DNA from: Sphaerolaimus hirsutus
Taxonomy: Eukaryota > Nematoda > Chromadorea > Monhysterida > Sphaerolaimidae
Direction: 5' to 3'
DNA length: 64,000 nt
NCBI GenBank assembly: GCA_964036195.1
Contig: OZ038460.1
Coordinates: 19,121,526-19,185,525, forward strand
Part shown: piece after piece, positions 1 through 33,056 of the stretch
Layout of the letters: each line of letters begins with the position of its first letter
How positions within the stretch are numbered: position 1 is the first letter of the stretch
Notes under the pieces: model-generated
The model's database searches: none
Seen by the model: only the letters and a program-made list of their open reading frames with translations
What the model was told of the DNA's origin: nothing
Translations under genes and position numbers: made by a program

Positions 1-691
1 ATAAAATTGACACTGGGGGTTTGCATCCACTTTTTTGCATGTAAAAACGTCATTATTTCACTTTTTATAATTTCCACTAATTTTTCCGGGATCGGGATCC
101 CGGACTTGGGAGTTTCTCGGGATCGGGATTTGAAAGTTTTCGGGATCGGGATCGGGATTGGTATTTTTGGATTTTGGGATCGGGATTGGGGTTTCGGAAT
201 CGGGATCGGGACTGGTAAATCCCGGAATTTCACGGGATCCGGGATCGGGATCGGGATCCCGTTTGAACCCTATCTGCTACCATGGGTTAATAAGCCGTAA
301 TATGTTGCTGTAGTATATAATATTGAGGTAATGTGGTTCCATGTACCTCCACAGTGTGTAACATCACTCCCAAAGTAACAACCTCCTTTTATAACCTTGT
401 TTGATCACTATTCCGTGCCAAACTTTACCTGAAGTCATGAACATTCAACTATAAGGCGATATACGAATGATATGTCGACGAAAAATGGATATTTTTGACA
501 CAAATCACCACTTATAATGCTATCCCATGGCTCCACAGAAATTATATGGTGATATATAACATCACAGTGTTTTGCCACTGTCTGATATACCTATATATGT
601 TGACACAAGGTCATATCTGGGAGCTTTTAAAAAAAACGTTTTTTTTTTTTTTAAACATCGAGTTAAAAAAACCCGTTTTTTTCCAACCCTA
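1..691 (+). mobile_element. hAT-like MITE, cut by window start
   Basis: Same family as 16758-17440 (shared blocks such as TAATAAGCCG..ATATGTTGCTG and CACAAATCACCACTTATAATG), ending TTTTTCCAACCCTA. The left end is outside the window. An ATCGGG-repeat element is nested within it. Confidence 0.8.
46..271 (+). repeat. ATCGGG-repeat element nested in the hAT-like MITE
   Basis: Imperfect tandem ATCGGG/CGGGATT units ending CCCGTTTGAACCCTA, the right terminus of the AGGGTTCAAACGGGAT family. No matching left terminus is visible, so the left edge is approximate. Confidence 0.6.
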
Positions 692-1260
692 ATTTAGAGA
701 TATACAGTTGAAAATGAGTTCTTTTTATAGCTCATGCCATTTATTTCCTTTGGCATTTTTCGGAGTAAATAGTGCATTTTCATTATATTTTTTCGTTTGG
801 CCACCTTGTATTGAGTTACCCTCAGGGAACGTCGCGGAGAATTTTTGCAAAGCTGCTTTATAAACTTTCAGCGCCTATCAGCCATGAAAAGGTTCGACTA
901 ATTCAATTTGCAACATATTTTTGTACACGGCAGACATGTCAATTTGGTTTCCAACTTTGATTTGATGAATAGTAGATTTCTGTCGCATTCGGAGTTGCGG
1001 AATTGTTGTGTTATTTTTTTTTGAATTTTTCATTTTTTTCTGCAACAGAGTCTCTCACAACTTAAACTTTGCAACTTGAGCAACTGAAATAATTTGTTAT
1101 TGTTTTCTTTTGCGTTCCGTTTATGCATAGGAAGCGCTACACATCTTAGTAAATATATGATGAAAAACACAGATAGGTTCTCTGGTTCGCGTTATTTAGA
1201 CATTTTTACGAATCCCGATCTCAGTCACGGCAATTTTTTCAGCTCCAGCATAGAATTTTA
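692..1260. other. Intergenic AT-rich sequence
   Basis: No coding pattern, RNA gene or repeat recognised. Confidence 0.5.
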
Positions 1261-2410
1261 CCGTATTTCCTCGAAATATCCCCCCCCCTATTGAAATACC
1301 CCTCCCCAGATTGAGTGTAAAGAGAACGTACATGCCAAATACTGCAGTTTGTGTTCTGCGTAGTGCAGAACACACGTTAAAACAATGTCGGAATCACGTT
1401 AGAACAGTGTTTATACCATCTATTTACGTACTAATATTAGTCTACATTAGGGTTCAAACGATATGACTTTTCGATATCGATATTCGATATTCGATATTTT
1501 TTCAAAATTTTCGATATCGATATTCGATGTTCGATATTTTTTTCTGAAACTCGATATTCGATATCGATACGATATGGAACCTCGATATCGATATTCGATA
1601 TTCGATATTGAAAAATGGTCGATATTCGATATTCGATATTTCGATATTTTCGATATTCGATATCGCGATATGCTTTTGGTATAGCAAGGCATATTTCAAG
1701 TGGCATATTGTATTTTCATGTGGTTGCACACATGTTTAATCATCTCTTTACTGAAATTTGAATGGTGCAAGTGATTTTAACAAGCTTTACATCACTCAAT
1801 GGTAGAAAATAGAAGAAAAACAAGGTGTATCGGACAAATAACAATTGGTAGATATTACAGTTCATCCTAACCTAATTGCTTAAGGGCATGTTGCAAAAAA
1901 GTATATCAGCGTTTTCTGGCTTCAAATTTAGCACTCCAACAACAATGACATTATAAATACTGTACTTTTACTCATCAAATACAATACTATAAGCACATCA
2001 GATCAACCATAAACATCTCAAAATGAAAATGAAAAGTAAATTTGGGGACACAATACAGGTTCGATATATCGAAAAAATGGTCGATATTCGATATCGATAT
2101 TCGATATTTTTTCAAAATTTTCGATATCGATATTCGATATAAAAAATGGTCGATATCCGATATTCGATATTCGATACGATATATCGTTTGAACCCTAGTC
2201 TACATAACCTTATAAATGGCGGTTTTTGTTGTATTTTTCGACGTCTGCGTACGTTTCAGACGACAATTTCGTACTGGGATTTAAAAAAATTTCTTGTGAA
2301 ATAATAACCCCCCCCCCCCCTCGAAATACCCCCCCTCGTTTGACCCCCCCCCCCTCTCGGGACCACTATGAAACAATCACCCCCCGGGGGGGTATTTCGA
2401 GGAAATACGG
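1261..2410 (+). mobile_element. TA-target MITE with CCGTATTTCCTCGAAATAC ends, interrupted
   Basis: Terminal inverted repeats of about 20 bp (CCGTATTTCCTCGAAATA.. / ..TATTTCGAGGAAATACGG) flanked by TA on both sides. C-rich and G-rich stretches lie inside the termini. A TCGATAT-repeat element (1448-2197) is inserted in it; without that insert the MITE is about 390 bp. Confidence 0.85.
1448..2197 (+). mobile_element. TCGATAT-repeat hAT-like element
   Basis: Starts TAGGGTTCAAACGATATG, ends ATATCGTTTGAACCCTA, and is flanked by a perfect 8-bp duplication GTCTACAT (1440-1447 and 2198-2205). Interior: long runs of TCGATATCGATAT around a unique core of about 350 bp. The 8-bp duplication supports the hAT superfamily. 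Confidence 0.88.
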
Positions 2411-2591
2411 TAAATGAATCCTGGCGTTAGAAAATTGAAAAAATCTCTTCAAAAATGATAATTCTGATTCCAATTTTCATTCTTGCAACTTCGTAGTTTT
2501 TACCATCAAAATTGAACTACATTACCTGGAACCGGTCTTGTTTGACCCCTAAACAGGGAGAGCTTATGGCTGATGGCCCTAAGCCCATATC

Positions 2592-2800
2592 TGGTGCCAA
2601 TTCCACAAGCGAACTAGTGAAGTGTAAAGTGGGAAGTGTTAAGTAAATCAAAGTGGTAAGCCAACTGTCAGGCTAAAAAAAAAATTAGGTAATTTATTGT
2701 CATTGATAAATTTACTTGGAACTTGACTTCCATTTACAACTTGACACTTAACACTTACCACTTTTCGTGTCACTTGCCCACTTATTGAATTTAACATTGT
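2592..2800 (+). repeat. Foldback element with AAGTGTAAAGTGG arms
   Basis: TGGTGCCAATTCCACAAGCG at the left, and repeats of AAGTGTTAAGT answered by inverted ACTTAACACTTACCACTT on the right. Ends are diverged. Same general type as 3325-4774. Confidence 0.6.
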
Positions 2801-3324
2801 TCCAACTGTTTATTTGATTCCTATGGCGAGTGTGGAAGCCATTTGGCAAAGGGCAAATGCAAGTTGCTAATGTAGGTGCCCAAACAAGCATGTAATATTT
2901 ATTCATGCTGGATGGGGGGTATTTCTATTAAAGGAGGTGTGATACAGGGTGGCTCACTGTTACTGATAGGATTTGTTTTTCCATTATCTAATAAATTATA
3001 AAAATAGGGGTTCAGTGTGGAGCACTCTGAAACCCCAACTATCTTTATCCCTAGAGATTTTTTCCTGTTTTTCCTCAAAAAGTAAAATTCTGCCTGGAAG
3101 CATTGAGCTTTCAGATCCTAATAACAATATAATGTCTAAATAAAAATCCTAGGTTCCTTCATCCATTTAACAGCAGTTACATCCATCTATTTTCCAGAAA
3201 CAGCAGTTACATATAAACATGGATGTAAACCTGTGTTGTTAAACGAAAAGATACAAAACTGATTCAGACTGTGTTAATCCACACTTTGTCACTTATCTCA
3301 TACTGCAACAAAACAAACATACAC
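2801..3324. other. Intergenic, nothing recognised
   Basis: AT-rich sequence without coding character, apart from a possible remnant of the TA-target MITE near 2910-2945. Confidence 0.4.
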
Positions 3325-3996
3325 CAGGTGCCGGTTCCGCAAGTGGACAAGTTAAGAGTTAAAAGTTAAGAGTTGAGTAAAATGACAAATGGCGAGTTAA
3401 GAGTAAAGTTAAAGTTTAAGAGAAAAGTTAAAATTTAAGAGTTGAGTTAAAAGTTGAGTGAAATGTTAAGAGTGGAGTTAAAGGTTAAAAGTTGAGTTAA
3501 GAGTTAAGAGTTGAGTTAAGAGTTGAGTTAAGAGTTGAGTTAAGAGACAAGTGGAAAATGATGGTAAAAAAATAAAAATGTGAAATTGGTATTGATACGG
3601 CTGTTCGCTGGCATGCTGCCAATGTTGTATGCACGACATTTGAAAATAACGTATCCAAAAAAATTATCGCAAAAAAAAAATCGCGGAACGTTTTTTCAAA
3701 ATGGCCGTGCGGGGACAAAATATGATTGAAGATCAGCGTATCACACTTCTGCAACGAATGACCCATTTGTCTTTTAAATCAACTTTTGACTCAACTTTTA
3801 ACCTTTAACTCAACTCTTAACTTTTAACTCAACTTTTGACTCAACTTTTAACCTTTAACTCAACTCTTAACTTTTAACTCAACTTTTGACTCAACTTTTA
3901 ACCTTTAACTCAACTCTTAACTTTTAACTCAACTTTTAACCTTTCACTCAACTCTTAACTTTTAACTCTTAACTTGTCTACTTGCGGAACTGGCCC
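3325..3996 (+). mobile_element. Foldback element, first of a tandem pair
   Basis: Starts CAGGTGCCGGTTCCGCAAGTGG and ends CTTGCGGAACTGGCCC. Arms are made of AGAGTTGAGTTA/TTAACTCAACTCT units around a unique loop (about 3550-3770) that is shared with the neighbouring copy. Confidence 0.8.
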
Positions 3997-4774
3997 CAGG
4001 TGCCGGTTACGCAAGTGGACAAGTTGAGAGTTAAAAGTTAAGAGTTGAGTAAAATGACAAATGGCGAGTTAAGAGTAAAGTTAAAGTTTAAGAGAAAAGT
4101 TAAAGTTTAAGAGAAAAGTTGAAATTTAAGAGTTGAGTTAAAAGTTGAGTTAAATGTTAAGAGTTGAGTTAAAGGTTGAGTTGAATGTTAAGAGTTGAGT
4201 TAAAGGTTAAAAGTTGAGTTAAGAGTTGAGTTAAGAGTTGAGTTAAGAGTTGAGTTAAGAGTTGAGAGACAAGTGGAAAATGATGGTAAAAAAATATAAA
4301 AATATAAAAATGTGAAATTGGTATCGATATGGCTGTTCGCTGGCATGGTGCCAATCTGCTGTTGTATGCACGTCATTTGAAAATAATGTATCCAAAAAAA
4401 TTATCGCTAAAAAAAGAAAAAATCGCGGAATGTTGTTTCAAATCTAACGCTCTCAAGATCCAAATTCATTTTTTAAATTTTTATTTTATTTTTTATTACA
4501 TTTTTCCCCCATTTGTCTTTTAAATCAACTTTTAACTCACCTTTTAACCTTTAACTCAACTCTTAACTCAACTTTTAACCTTTAACTCAACTCTTAACAT
4601 TTCACTCAACCTTTAACTCAACTCTTAACATTTAACTCAACTCTTAAATTTTAACTTTTCTCTTAAACTTTAACTTTTCTCTTAAACTTTAACTTTACTC
4701 TTAACTCGCCATTTGTCATTTTACTCAACTCTTAACTTTTAACTCTTAACTTGTCCACTTGCGGAACTGGCCCC
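3997..4774 (+). mobile_element. Foldback element, second of a tandem pair
   Basis: Same ends (CAGGTGCCGGTTACGC .. TTGCGGAACTGGCCC), the same repeat-built arms and the same loop beginning GACAAGTGGAAAATGATGG. It directly abuts the first copy. Confidence 0.8.
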
Positions 4775-5535
4775 AGGTACACTTTTGTCATCCAACCCAT
4801 TTGAGGCCCACCCTGCATTCTATGGTTTGCATATGTAATGAGCATGGAACTGCATGCCTCTATCTTGCATTATTATGAATATTGAATGGCTAAAAGCAGC
4901 CACATTCCCAGTGGAAATAAATGATAGCTTGGGCATGTGTTTACTAAATGTTTGGTACACATAGGTGATATGTAATCTTGTGTTTATTACATCTTGTCCT
5001 ATTACTGTCACTTCATATCAGACATAAATATACATGATATTCACATTTCTTCATGGATATAAATAGTATTTGGCAGGCATACTATTTTCTATTTGGACTG
5101 TATGTTAGCCAATTGGAAGCACTGATTGAAAAGTTACTTTTTTCATAGCAGAATATAATGTATTTGGCTCCAAAATTGCAATTTGACAGCACTTCTTGAA
5201 TAATACAATTGAAATTCATAAACATCAATTTTTGGACTCATAAAAAATGAAAATGTTAAAAAAAGTAGGTTTGTCACCTGATGGAGTGACATTGCGCAGT
5301 GATGAAAACTTTTTTTACCTCATGTACATTTTTCTGTACACATTTTCTTTACTTATGCATGAAAAGACCAATGTTGTGTCAAATTTATCTTTCATGAAAT
5401 ATGCCAATGGTTTGCCATTTGCGGTGCATTCTTGAGGTAAACCTTTGCCCTACATTTTGTCTCGGCTGCCATTAAACCTTCTGTTATTTTGTGGTTGGGA
5501 ATATAGGTATTTTTTCAGGATATTACCTATACCTT
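4775..5535. other. Intergenic AT-rich sequence
   Basis: No gene or repeat recognised. Confidence 0.5.
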
Positions 5536-5792
5536 GGTGTTCAAATGGGAATGACTTTTCATGATCGGGATTGGGGTCACGGAATCGGGATCAGGATTTC
5601 GGCCGAAGTTCTGGTATAGAGGGTTTTTTCTCTAATTTTTCACATAAAAGTCTAAAAACACACTTTGATGCCACAAAGTGGACGTTTCAAATAAAAACAA
5701 CGTTCACATTTATCTTTTTTTATATTTTACTCGAAATTTGCCGGGATCGTGATCTTGATCGTGGCAGTTTTCTCCGTTTGAACCCCCCCTTT
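5536..5792 (+). repeat. Degenerate ATCGGG-type element
   Basis: Begins TGTTCAAATGGGAATGACTTTTC and ends TCTCCGTTTGAACCCC, decayed versions of the AGGGTTCAAACGGGAT termini, with CGGGAT units near each end. Confidence 0.65.
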
Positions 5793-5899
5793 CTAAAAAA
5801 CGTTTTTCAAAACCTTTGATAGGTATTTTGCTAACATCTTTTTGGGCGCCAGAATGGAATTTTACATATTTACAAGGCCATCGATTGTGGATTTTTTTG

Positions 5900-6509
5900 T
5901 TGTTACCATACACGTTATCAATATACCATTCTATGCTTATAAATATATAACATCACAAACTACTGCCACTTGTCTGATATACCTGTATACATATTTACCG
6001 TATTTCCTCGAAATACCCCCCCCTCGAAATAGCCCCCCCCCTCGAAATACCCCCCCTCAAAATGGACACTATGAACTTATAAACCCCCCCCCCCTCGAAA
6101 TACCCCCCACCCCCCCAAATTTAGTGTATAGAGAACGTAAATGACAAAGGCTGCGGTTTGTCATCCCGGCAATGCAGAACACACGTTAAAAACGATGACT
6201 CTGTTATGTGAGAACAGTGTTTGTACATCTACACACCTGTAAACGTCTTTAGAGTCTTATAAATGGCGATTTTTGTTGCCTTTTTCGACGTCTGCGTACG
6301 TTTCAGACGACATTTTAGTACTGGGATTTCGAAAAATTTCTGGCGAAATAATACCCCCCCCCCCCTCGAAATACCCCCCCCTCAAAATTCTCACTCTGAA
6401 ACAATAAACCCCCCGGGGGTATTTCGAGGAAATACGGTATGTTGACTCATAACCATATTTGGGAGCTTTAAAAAACGGGGTTATAAAAAACGTTTTTTGT
6501 CCATCCCTA
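5900..6509 (+). mobile_element. Decayed hAT-like MITE interrupted by a TA-target MITE
   Basis: Flanking blocks (TAACATCACA.., TCTGATATACC, ..ATATTTGGGAGCTT.., TCCATCCCTA) match the right half of the 16758-17440 family. The MITE 5998-6437 splits it. Confidence 0.7.
5998..6437 (+). mobile_element. TA-target MITE (CCGTATTTCCTCG family)
   Basis: 440 bp, TIRs CCGTATTTCCTCGAAATACCCCC / GGGGGTATTTCGAGGAAATACGG, TA at both flanks. The core includes CGACGTCTGCGTACGTTTCAGACGAC, shared with other copies. Confidence 0.9.
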
Positions 6510-8060
6510 TATGCACACATTTAATTTACTTATAATTATGTATGTCTGTAGATAACTTTTATGGCTTAAAATCAGCTTAAAATACCGCTACCTACTTACA
6601 TTTCAAAATGTAGCCCATCACAAGAGTGACCCTCTATATAATACTGGGCACAATTTCTTTGCATAACAAGCCTCTGTGCTTGTGCATTTTATGTAGTCTT
6701 CCTGTTGGGTTTTCATTGGCAGAAAAGTGCACTGCATGTGTGCCACTTCAAAAATAGTCTGTCACTTTGTCACTTTGCAACTTTTGAGTTAAAGTGCAGA
6801 GGAAGTTGAATTTTCAGTCAAATTTTCCACCAATGCTCACATGAACTGCAGCTGCCCTCATTTCCAGAATGCCAGAAGGTGCTCTGCATCTTTGAGCTTT
6901 TTAGGTGACTTTCAATGAACTTTTTGTGCTCAATCTTTTCCATTGAACTGCATTGTGTTCATATGATGAATTATTAATGGTGTGAATTTCTCTCTGTATG
7001 TGTGTATGTACATGTGTTAATTTTTATGTATGTACATTTCTAAATGTTTTGTTGAATGGTTTTATGGGAAAATGTTTTTGAATTGGATTTTTTGAATGAG
7101 CTTAGATATTAGTATATAGCATACTTGTAAATAAATTCTATACTTGACATAGGGATGAAAATTGAGTTATCCTCACTGTATATTCATTCTGATTGGTAAG
7201 AAAATGTCACTGACTGTTATTTGAGAAACTGAAATCCCATAACCCATTTTTATGAAATTTGATTATAATTAAGCCATGACTTTTGTTTTTCTCTGCTATA
7301 TTTGGCATTTATGACTAAAATCGATATTCTTGTGCTGTCCCCATTATGCAATGCAAGTATTCTACAAAATGTGCTTATTTGAGCATGCCTAAAGCAAACT
7401 GAATAGAATAGAACCATTGAAATTTTTTCATGCCTCACCTGTCACTGAAAAATTACAGCCATTTCTGGTTAAATATGACGGAATGATGTTCTTTTTGGAT
7501 GCTATCGTTTTAGATGTGCTCGGAATTTTGTATAAAATGTAAAATGTGTGATTTTTATTTGTAATCCTTACTAGTTTGATTTTTCCAGCCTAGATTATTT
7601 CGCGTGTGTTCGATTACAAATTAAATAAATTAAGGCCTTCGGATAGGAAGCACGAAGTTGTCCGGCTTGATTTACATAATGTTTTTGGTACAAACCCATT
7701 ATAATAATCTTCAAACTGTAGAAAGTTTAAATATATTTTTTGCTTAAAAGTTCGATTTTTGAAAAATTGGTCCGATGGAAAAGTTTTTGTTTGTATACTC
7801 ACGGACCGCATGCTATGCATTTTTCTGAAGGAAACACTCCATCATGACGTCACCATTAATAAAATAAAAATAATTCCAGCAAAAAAGAAAAAACATTTCG
7901 GGAAAAACATTCCTCCTTTGTATGCGACTCCGCCTTTTTCTTTTTAAATTTTTTTTCTTTTTGTGAAAATGCATACATAAGTATCCAGCTCGCGCGTTAT
8001 CGACCAAGACATAAATAATTTTGGGCGCATACTTTCTGGTCCGCCAAGTATAACCATGAT
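6510..8060. other. Intergenic, nothing recognised
   Basis: About 1.5 kb of AT-rich sequence. No exon-like open frame with conserved motifs and no clear element ends. Confidence 0.5.
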
Positions 8061-8106
8061 TAGGATTCAAATAAGTCCCGATCCCGATTTGAACCCTAAC
8101 CACGAG

Positions 8107-8232
8107 TAGGGTTCAAACGGGATCCCGGGATTTTCGGAACATTACGGTCCCGATCCTGAAGCCCCAATCCCGATCCCGAAAACTCAAAAAAACAAATCCC
8201 TATCCAGAAAAGTCGACCCCGTTTGAACCCTA
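8107..8232 (+). mobile_element. Short ATCGGG-type hAT-like element
   Basis: 126 bp, TAGGGTTCAAACGGGATCCC .. CCCGTTTGAACCCTA, with near-perfect 8-bp flanks ACCACGAG / ACCACGGG. The interior is CCCGATCCCGAA units. A degenerate sister end lies just upstream (8063-8098). Confidence 0.8.
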
Positions 8233-8740
8233 ACCACGGGGGCTTCTTTTTATGGTTTATTCAATTATCCTTTTATCAAATCTGTGCAATGTATGTGTGC
8301 CACCGAGCATGGGGGCTTTAACTCATTTATGGAGCCACTGTGAATAATTTGCAAACACTTTATTTCCCAGTGCCACAAAAGTACAGAAAGTTACTTCCCC
8401 CTGTAATGCAATAGTTTACTTTTTTATATGTCTTCCAAGTTCCAGCAGTTTCCCAAGAAGATAACTTTTTGCCCAGTGGGACAACTTTTTTTGAGATTTT
8501 TTTACAATTTGCCCAATTTTTTGACTGTGCTGTGAGCTCCACACTGTAATTACATCACATGCTTTTACTATATGTTTATAGCCTTCAGCCAGCTTTATCA
8601 ATACTGCAGTGGCATGCAAAAATGCATCCTTCTATGCAATTGAATTTGGACAACACTAAGTTGTGTGTGGTCTGGTCCGGTTTAGTGAATTTACTTTGCT
8701 CAGCTGAGCTGAGTGCTACTGAGACACTTTAAAACACGGC
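8233..8740. other. Intergenic, nothing recognised
   Basis: No coding or repeat signal I can support. Confidence 0.4.
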
Positions 8741-8744
8741 ACAC

Positions 8745-9455
8745 TTGTCTTTGCGGCGAGTGAAATCGTTAAGTGCTAAGTGTCAAGTGAAGTTGTAATG
8801 TAATGTAAGCTATGTAAATACTTATGTGTTAGTATTGTCACGTGATTGTTGTCAGAAACATGCATTTTTGTAATTTTCTTGTCACTTAAATCATTAACTA
8901 TCACATAATAACTTATCATCACTTATTATCATTGACAACTTATCACCTGTCTACTTCTCATGCTTACAACTTTTTTTATCACTTATCAGGGACGTAGCCA
9001 GGATTTTTGAGCGGGGGGGGGCGGATTGTATACGGAGCCCGGCGAACGGGGGGGGGCGGCGCCCCCCCCCCCTAAAATTTTACCCCTGTTGTAGGGGAAT
9101 GGCGCCATGGCGATTGCGCCATTCAAAGGCGCCACACTATGGCGCCACTGGCGTTGGCATTGGCGCCAAAACAGCAGTATACGTCTGTATTTTACAGGCA
9201 TATACAGCGACATGGACAGAAATTGAGTCCATTTTCACTGGCTTTTAGGCCGCGGAGACTGGTCTGCCAAAAAGATATGTTGTGAAGGGAAAATGCGCGC
9301 TTGCGCGCAAAATTTTTTCAAGCCGTCCACAAAATCGTCGTCTGAATGTGCCATTTCTGGCACATTTTTTGGTCCGGCCCGGGAAGGGGGGGGGCGGCCG
9401 CCCCCCCCGCCCCCCCCCTGGCTACGTCCTTGTCACTTATCATTTTTCTTATCGG
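8745..9455 (+). repeat. Foldback remnant with AAGTG/CACTTATCA units, split by 8987-9432
   Basis: GCGAGTGAAATCGTTAAGTGC arms face CACTTATCA-rich sequence. The hAT-like element at 8987 is inserted in a TCACTTAT unit. Edges are approximate. Confidence 0.5.
8987..9432 (+). mobile_element. hAT-like element, CAGGGACGTAGCCAGG family
   Basis: CAGGGACGTAGCCAGGATTTTT .. CCCTGGCTACGTCCTTG with a perfect 8-bp duplication TCACTTAT (8979-8986 and 9433-9440). The interior has G/C homopolymer runs and GGCGCCATGGCG repeats. Confidence 0.88.
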
Positions 9456-10084
9456 TTGAAACAGTGCCGAAAAAGCGTAAATATGTGAATGTCAACGTAG
9501 ATCGGTAGATTTGATATCTTCGCGCAGTGGATTTACTGAAAAATTCTCTACCGTACCGGTAATTTACCGTATCTACGTTTACCGGATTCCTTAAATTGCC
9601 CCCAATTCCGGGAAAGTTGAATCCGACCCCTGGCGTCGAAGAAAAATCGGGAAACCTGACTGACGCATTTGCCGCGCGGCGGGCAAAAATGTCGCCGCTG
9701 GCGCGCGCATGTTGTCGCATTGTCTTTTAATGTAAAAGTGGCGCTATTTTTAAGTTTCCGACTATTTCATTTCTTTTCACCTGCCCCCCCCCTACTAATA
9801 GCTTTTGCCCGCTGCCGCGTACTGAAGATATTTTTACATAAATTGCATTTGTGATGTAACGAGCAAGTTTTTTGTTGAGGGGGGTCGATTTCTAATGTAT
9901 TTACTGTGATTGTTCATGATTAGCATTGAAAAATTGGGGATTTTGAGGAAATATATTTAAAAATAATGTGAGATGATGTCTATTACAAATGATTTAATCG
10001 CTGTGAGAAAATCTGGGAAAACGTAAATGAATATGAATGCTATATTTTTTATATTTTCTGATATTTTTAAAAATTTCTCAATAA
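9433..10084. other. Intergenic, CGGTAA-rich then AT-rich
   Basis: Contains CCGGTAATTTACCG motifs near 9550-9590, also seen near 14740 and 30800. No gene recognised. Confidence 0.45.
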
Positions 10085-10985
10085 TTACATCTGGAAATTG
10101 AGGCATCTAGTTCCGAATGTCGGTAAAGACCAAAGTGGAAAAAAATGAGTTAAGTGCGGATCTGTGATAGGTGCACTTATTTCTTCATGATAGCGAAAGA
10201 ATTTTCTCAATATCTTATACCGTTCCCGAGATACAGATATGCCGATTTTTAGAAAAAACAAAAAAAATCAACCGAAACAGGGTATCTCCACCCTCAAATT
10301 CGAAAAAATTCACTCGAAACAGGGTATCTCCAAAAAGAGCCACCAAAAATTTCACTCGAAACAGGGTATCTCCACCAACGGAAAAAATCATCCGAATTAC
10401 GGTATAGATTTGTAGCAATCAGTCCAAATTCCCATACAAAACAGAAAAAATCATCCGAATTACGGTATAGAATTCCCATTCAGCGTTTGAAAAAAATCAT
10501 CCGAAACAGGGTATCTCCAAAAAAATCTTTGTCCGAAACAGGGTATCTCCAAAAAATCTTTGTCCGAAACAGGGTATCTCCACTCAAAATTTACTCTCAA
10601 GTGGGGCCATTCTCATTGTCTGGCACCATCGACTCCAAAAGGGTGCACCACCACCGACCAGTCAATCCTATGTACTAAGTGGAGATACCCTGTTTCGAGT
10701 GATTTTTCCTAAAAAAAATCACTCGAAACAGGGTATCTCCACTGAATCTGCTGATCTGCTGTCAATCAAATCATCATAACTCCAGCTATATACGTCGGCC
10801 GCAAGGTCGAAAATATGGAAAATGTAGACAATTTCATAAGCTTTTCAAAAAGTCTTGGGCAAGACTTGTCACTTTAAAGTTGCCCGCTCGGGCCAACTTT
10901 GAATTTTCAAATGCAATTTTGGAAAAACCTAAAATGATGGAGATACCGACATTCGGAACTAGATGCCTCAATTCTGGAAAACCCT
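10085..10985 (+). mobile_element. Foldback element carrying a GAAACAGGGTATCTCC array
   Basis: The left end AATTGAGGCATCTAGTTCCGAATGTCGG is answered by CCGACATTCGGAACTAGATGCCTCAATT on the right. The interior has about eight copies of GAAACAGGGTATCTCC and one inverted copy at 10681-10700. Edges approximate. Confidence 0.75.
10250..10745 (+). repeat. GAAACAGGGTATCTCC dispersed array
   Basis: Irregularly spaced 16-base units, often preceded by ATCACTC or ATCATCC; two variants read GAATTACGGTATAGA. Spacing varies and there are no uniform spacers, so this is not a CRISPR. Confidence 0.85.
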
Positions 10986-11421
10986 GCAGGATACTTAAAT
11001 ATACTTTTTTATATTTTCTGGATTTAAAAAATATAAACGTCCCAGAGATTTCAATGTTATTTCATGTAAATATGAAAATATGTATGTATGTCCTTCTATT
11101 CGAAGAAAAATCGTATTTGTTGAAGTTTCCAGTTTTTAAGGACGAAATTTTTTTATTTGAAAAACAACGTTTCAATGACCATTGCATCTTTACAGGTGAA
11201 AAATTATATACATTCAAATAATTTACTCAGATTCTCAAATATCTATCTCCACTAAATATCGAAACAAATAAAAAACAAAAAACAACGACAAATAATGGTC
11301 GCATTTTTCTACCCGCACTCCAATCAAAGCTCAAAATCGCCCATCCATCAAAATAAAAACACGTCTACATTTCGCCGCGATGTGAATTGACCGTTTCAAT
11401 GAAGTTGGAAGCTTGCCAAAA

Positions 11422-32608
<21,187 letters not shown>

Positions 32609-32648
32609 TGTATTGTGATTTTTTTGATGGCGGGACATTTGGCTGCGG

Positions 32649-32838
32649 GTACTGGTCCCGCACCCTGTAAAGTGTCGTGAAAAGTGCGAAGTTTCGAATG
32701 AAGTTGTCAAGTGCCATTTAAAACGTGAAATATATGAAAAAAATATAACTGGCATTTTGCATTTTACATCACATTTTACAAATTTGTTTTGTCATTTTAC
32801 ATATTTGTTTTGCGTTGTGTGTGCGGGACTGGTTCCAT
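32649..32838 (+). mobile_element. Foldback element after the FAK stop
   Basis: GGTACTGGTCCCGCACCCTGTAAAGTG .. GTGTGCGGGACTGGTTCC. Lies in the probable 3' UTR or just downstream. In arm 2 the same element is split by 53049-53648. Confidence 0.75.
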
Positions 32839-33056
32839 GGTTTACTCCGCAAACGAACGCACGTGACGAGAAAATAAGTAAATTTATTGGTAGTGAGTAA
32901 AAGTGACGGGGAAACTCATAAGTGCCATGTATTTTCAATTACTATTTTACCTATCACTTAAATGTTTACTTGTAACTTGACTTACCACTTGTTAATTTAC
33001 TTATCAGTTTACATGTTTTCTGTCACTTGTCTGCTTCCCGAAACTAATTCCCTGGA
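32828..33056 (+). mobile_element. Foldback element (AGTAAATTTATTGGTAGTGAG arms)
   Basis: TGGTTCCATGGTTTACTCCGCAAACG .. CTTCCCGAAACTAATTCCCTGG with complementary AAGTGACGG/CACTTGTAACTTGAC arms. It adjoins the previous foldback and is present in both arms. Confidence 0.6.

Noticed and set aside
7-300. Gly/Ile/Asp-rich frame in the ATCGGG repeat
   Set aside because: A product of the repeat inside a transposon, not a gene.
1437-1729. Overlapping open frames in TCGATAT repeats (also 15743-16070, 16393-16626 and 43578-43992)
   Set aside because: Open in several frames on both strands only because the repeat unit lacks stops; there is no conserved motif.
2290-2400. Telomere-like or quadruplex gene-regulatory G-tracts
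   Set aside because: The C and G runs are parts of the MITE arms and recur in every copy, so no locus-specific regulatory role is supported.
10250-10745. CRISPR-like array
   Set aside because: Units are unevenly spaced, some are inverted, and there are no uniform spacers or cas genes; the setting is a eukaryotic foldback.
10880-11221. 113-residue open frame upstream of FAK
   Set aside because: Overlaps the right arm of the 10085-10985 element, is Phe/Lys-rich from AT-rich DNA, and has no recognised motif.
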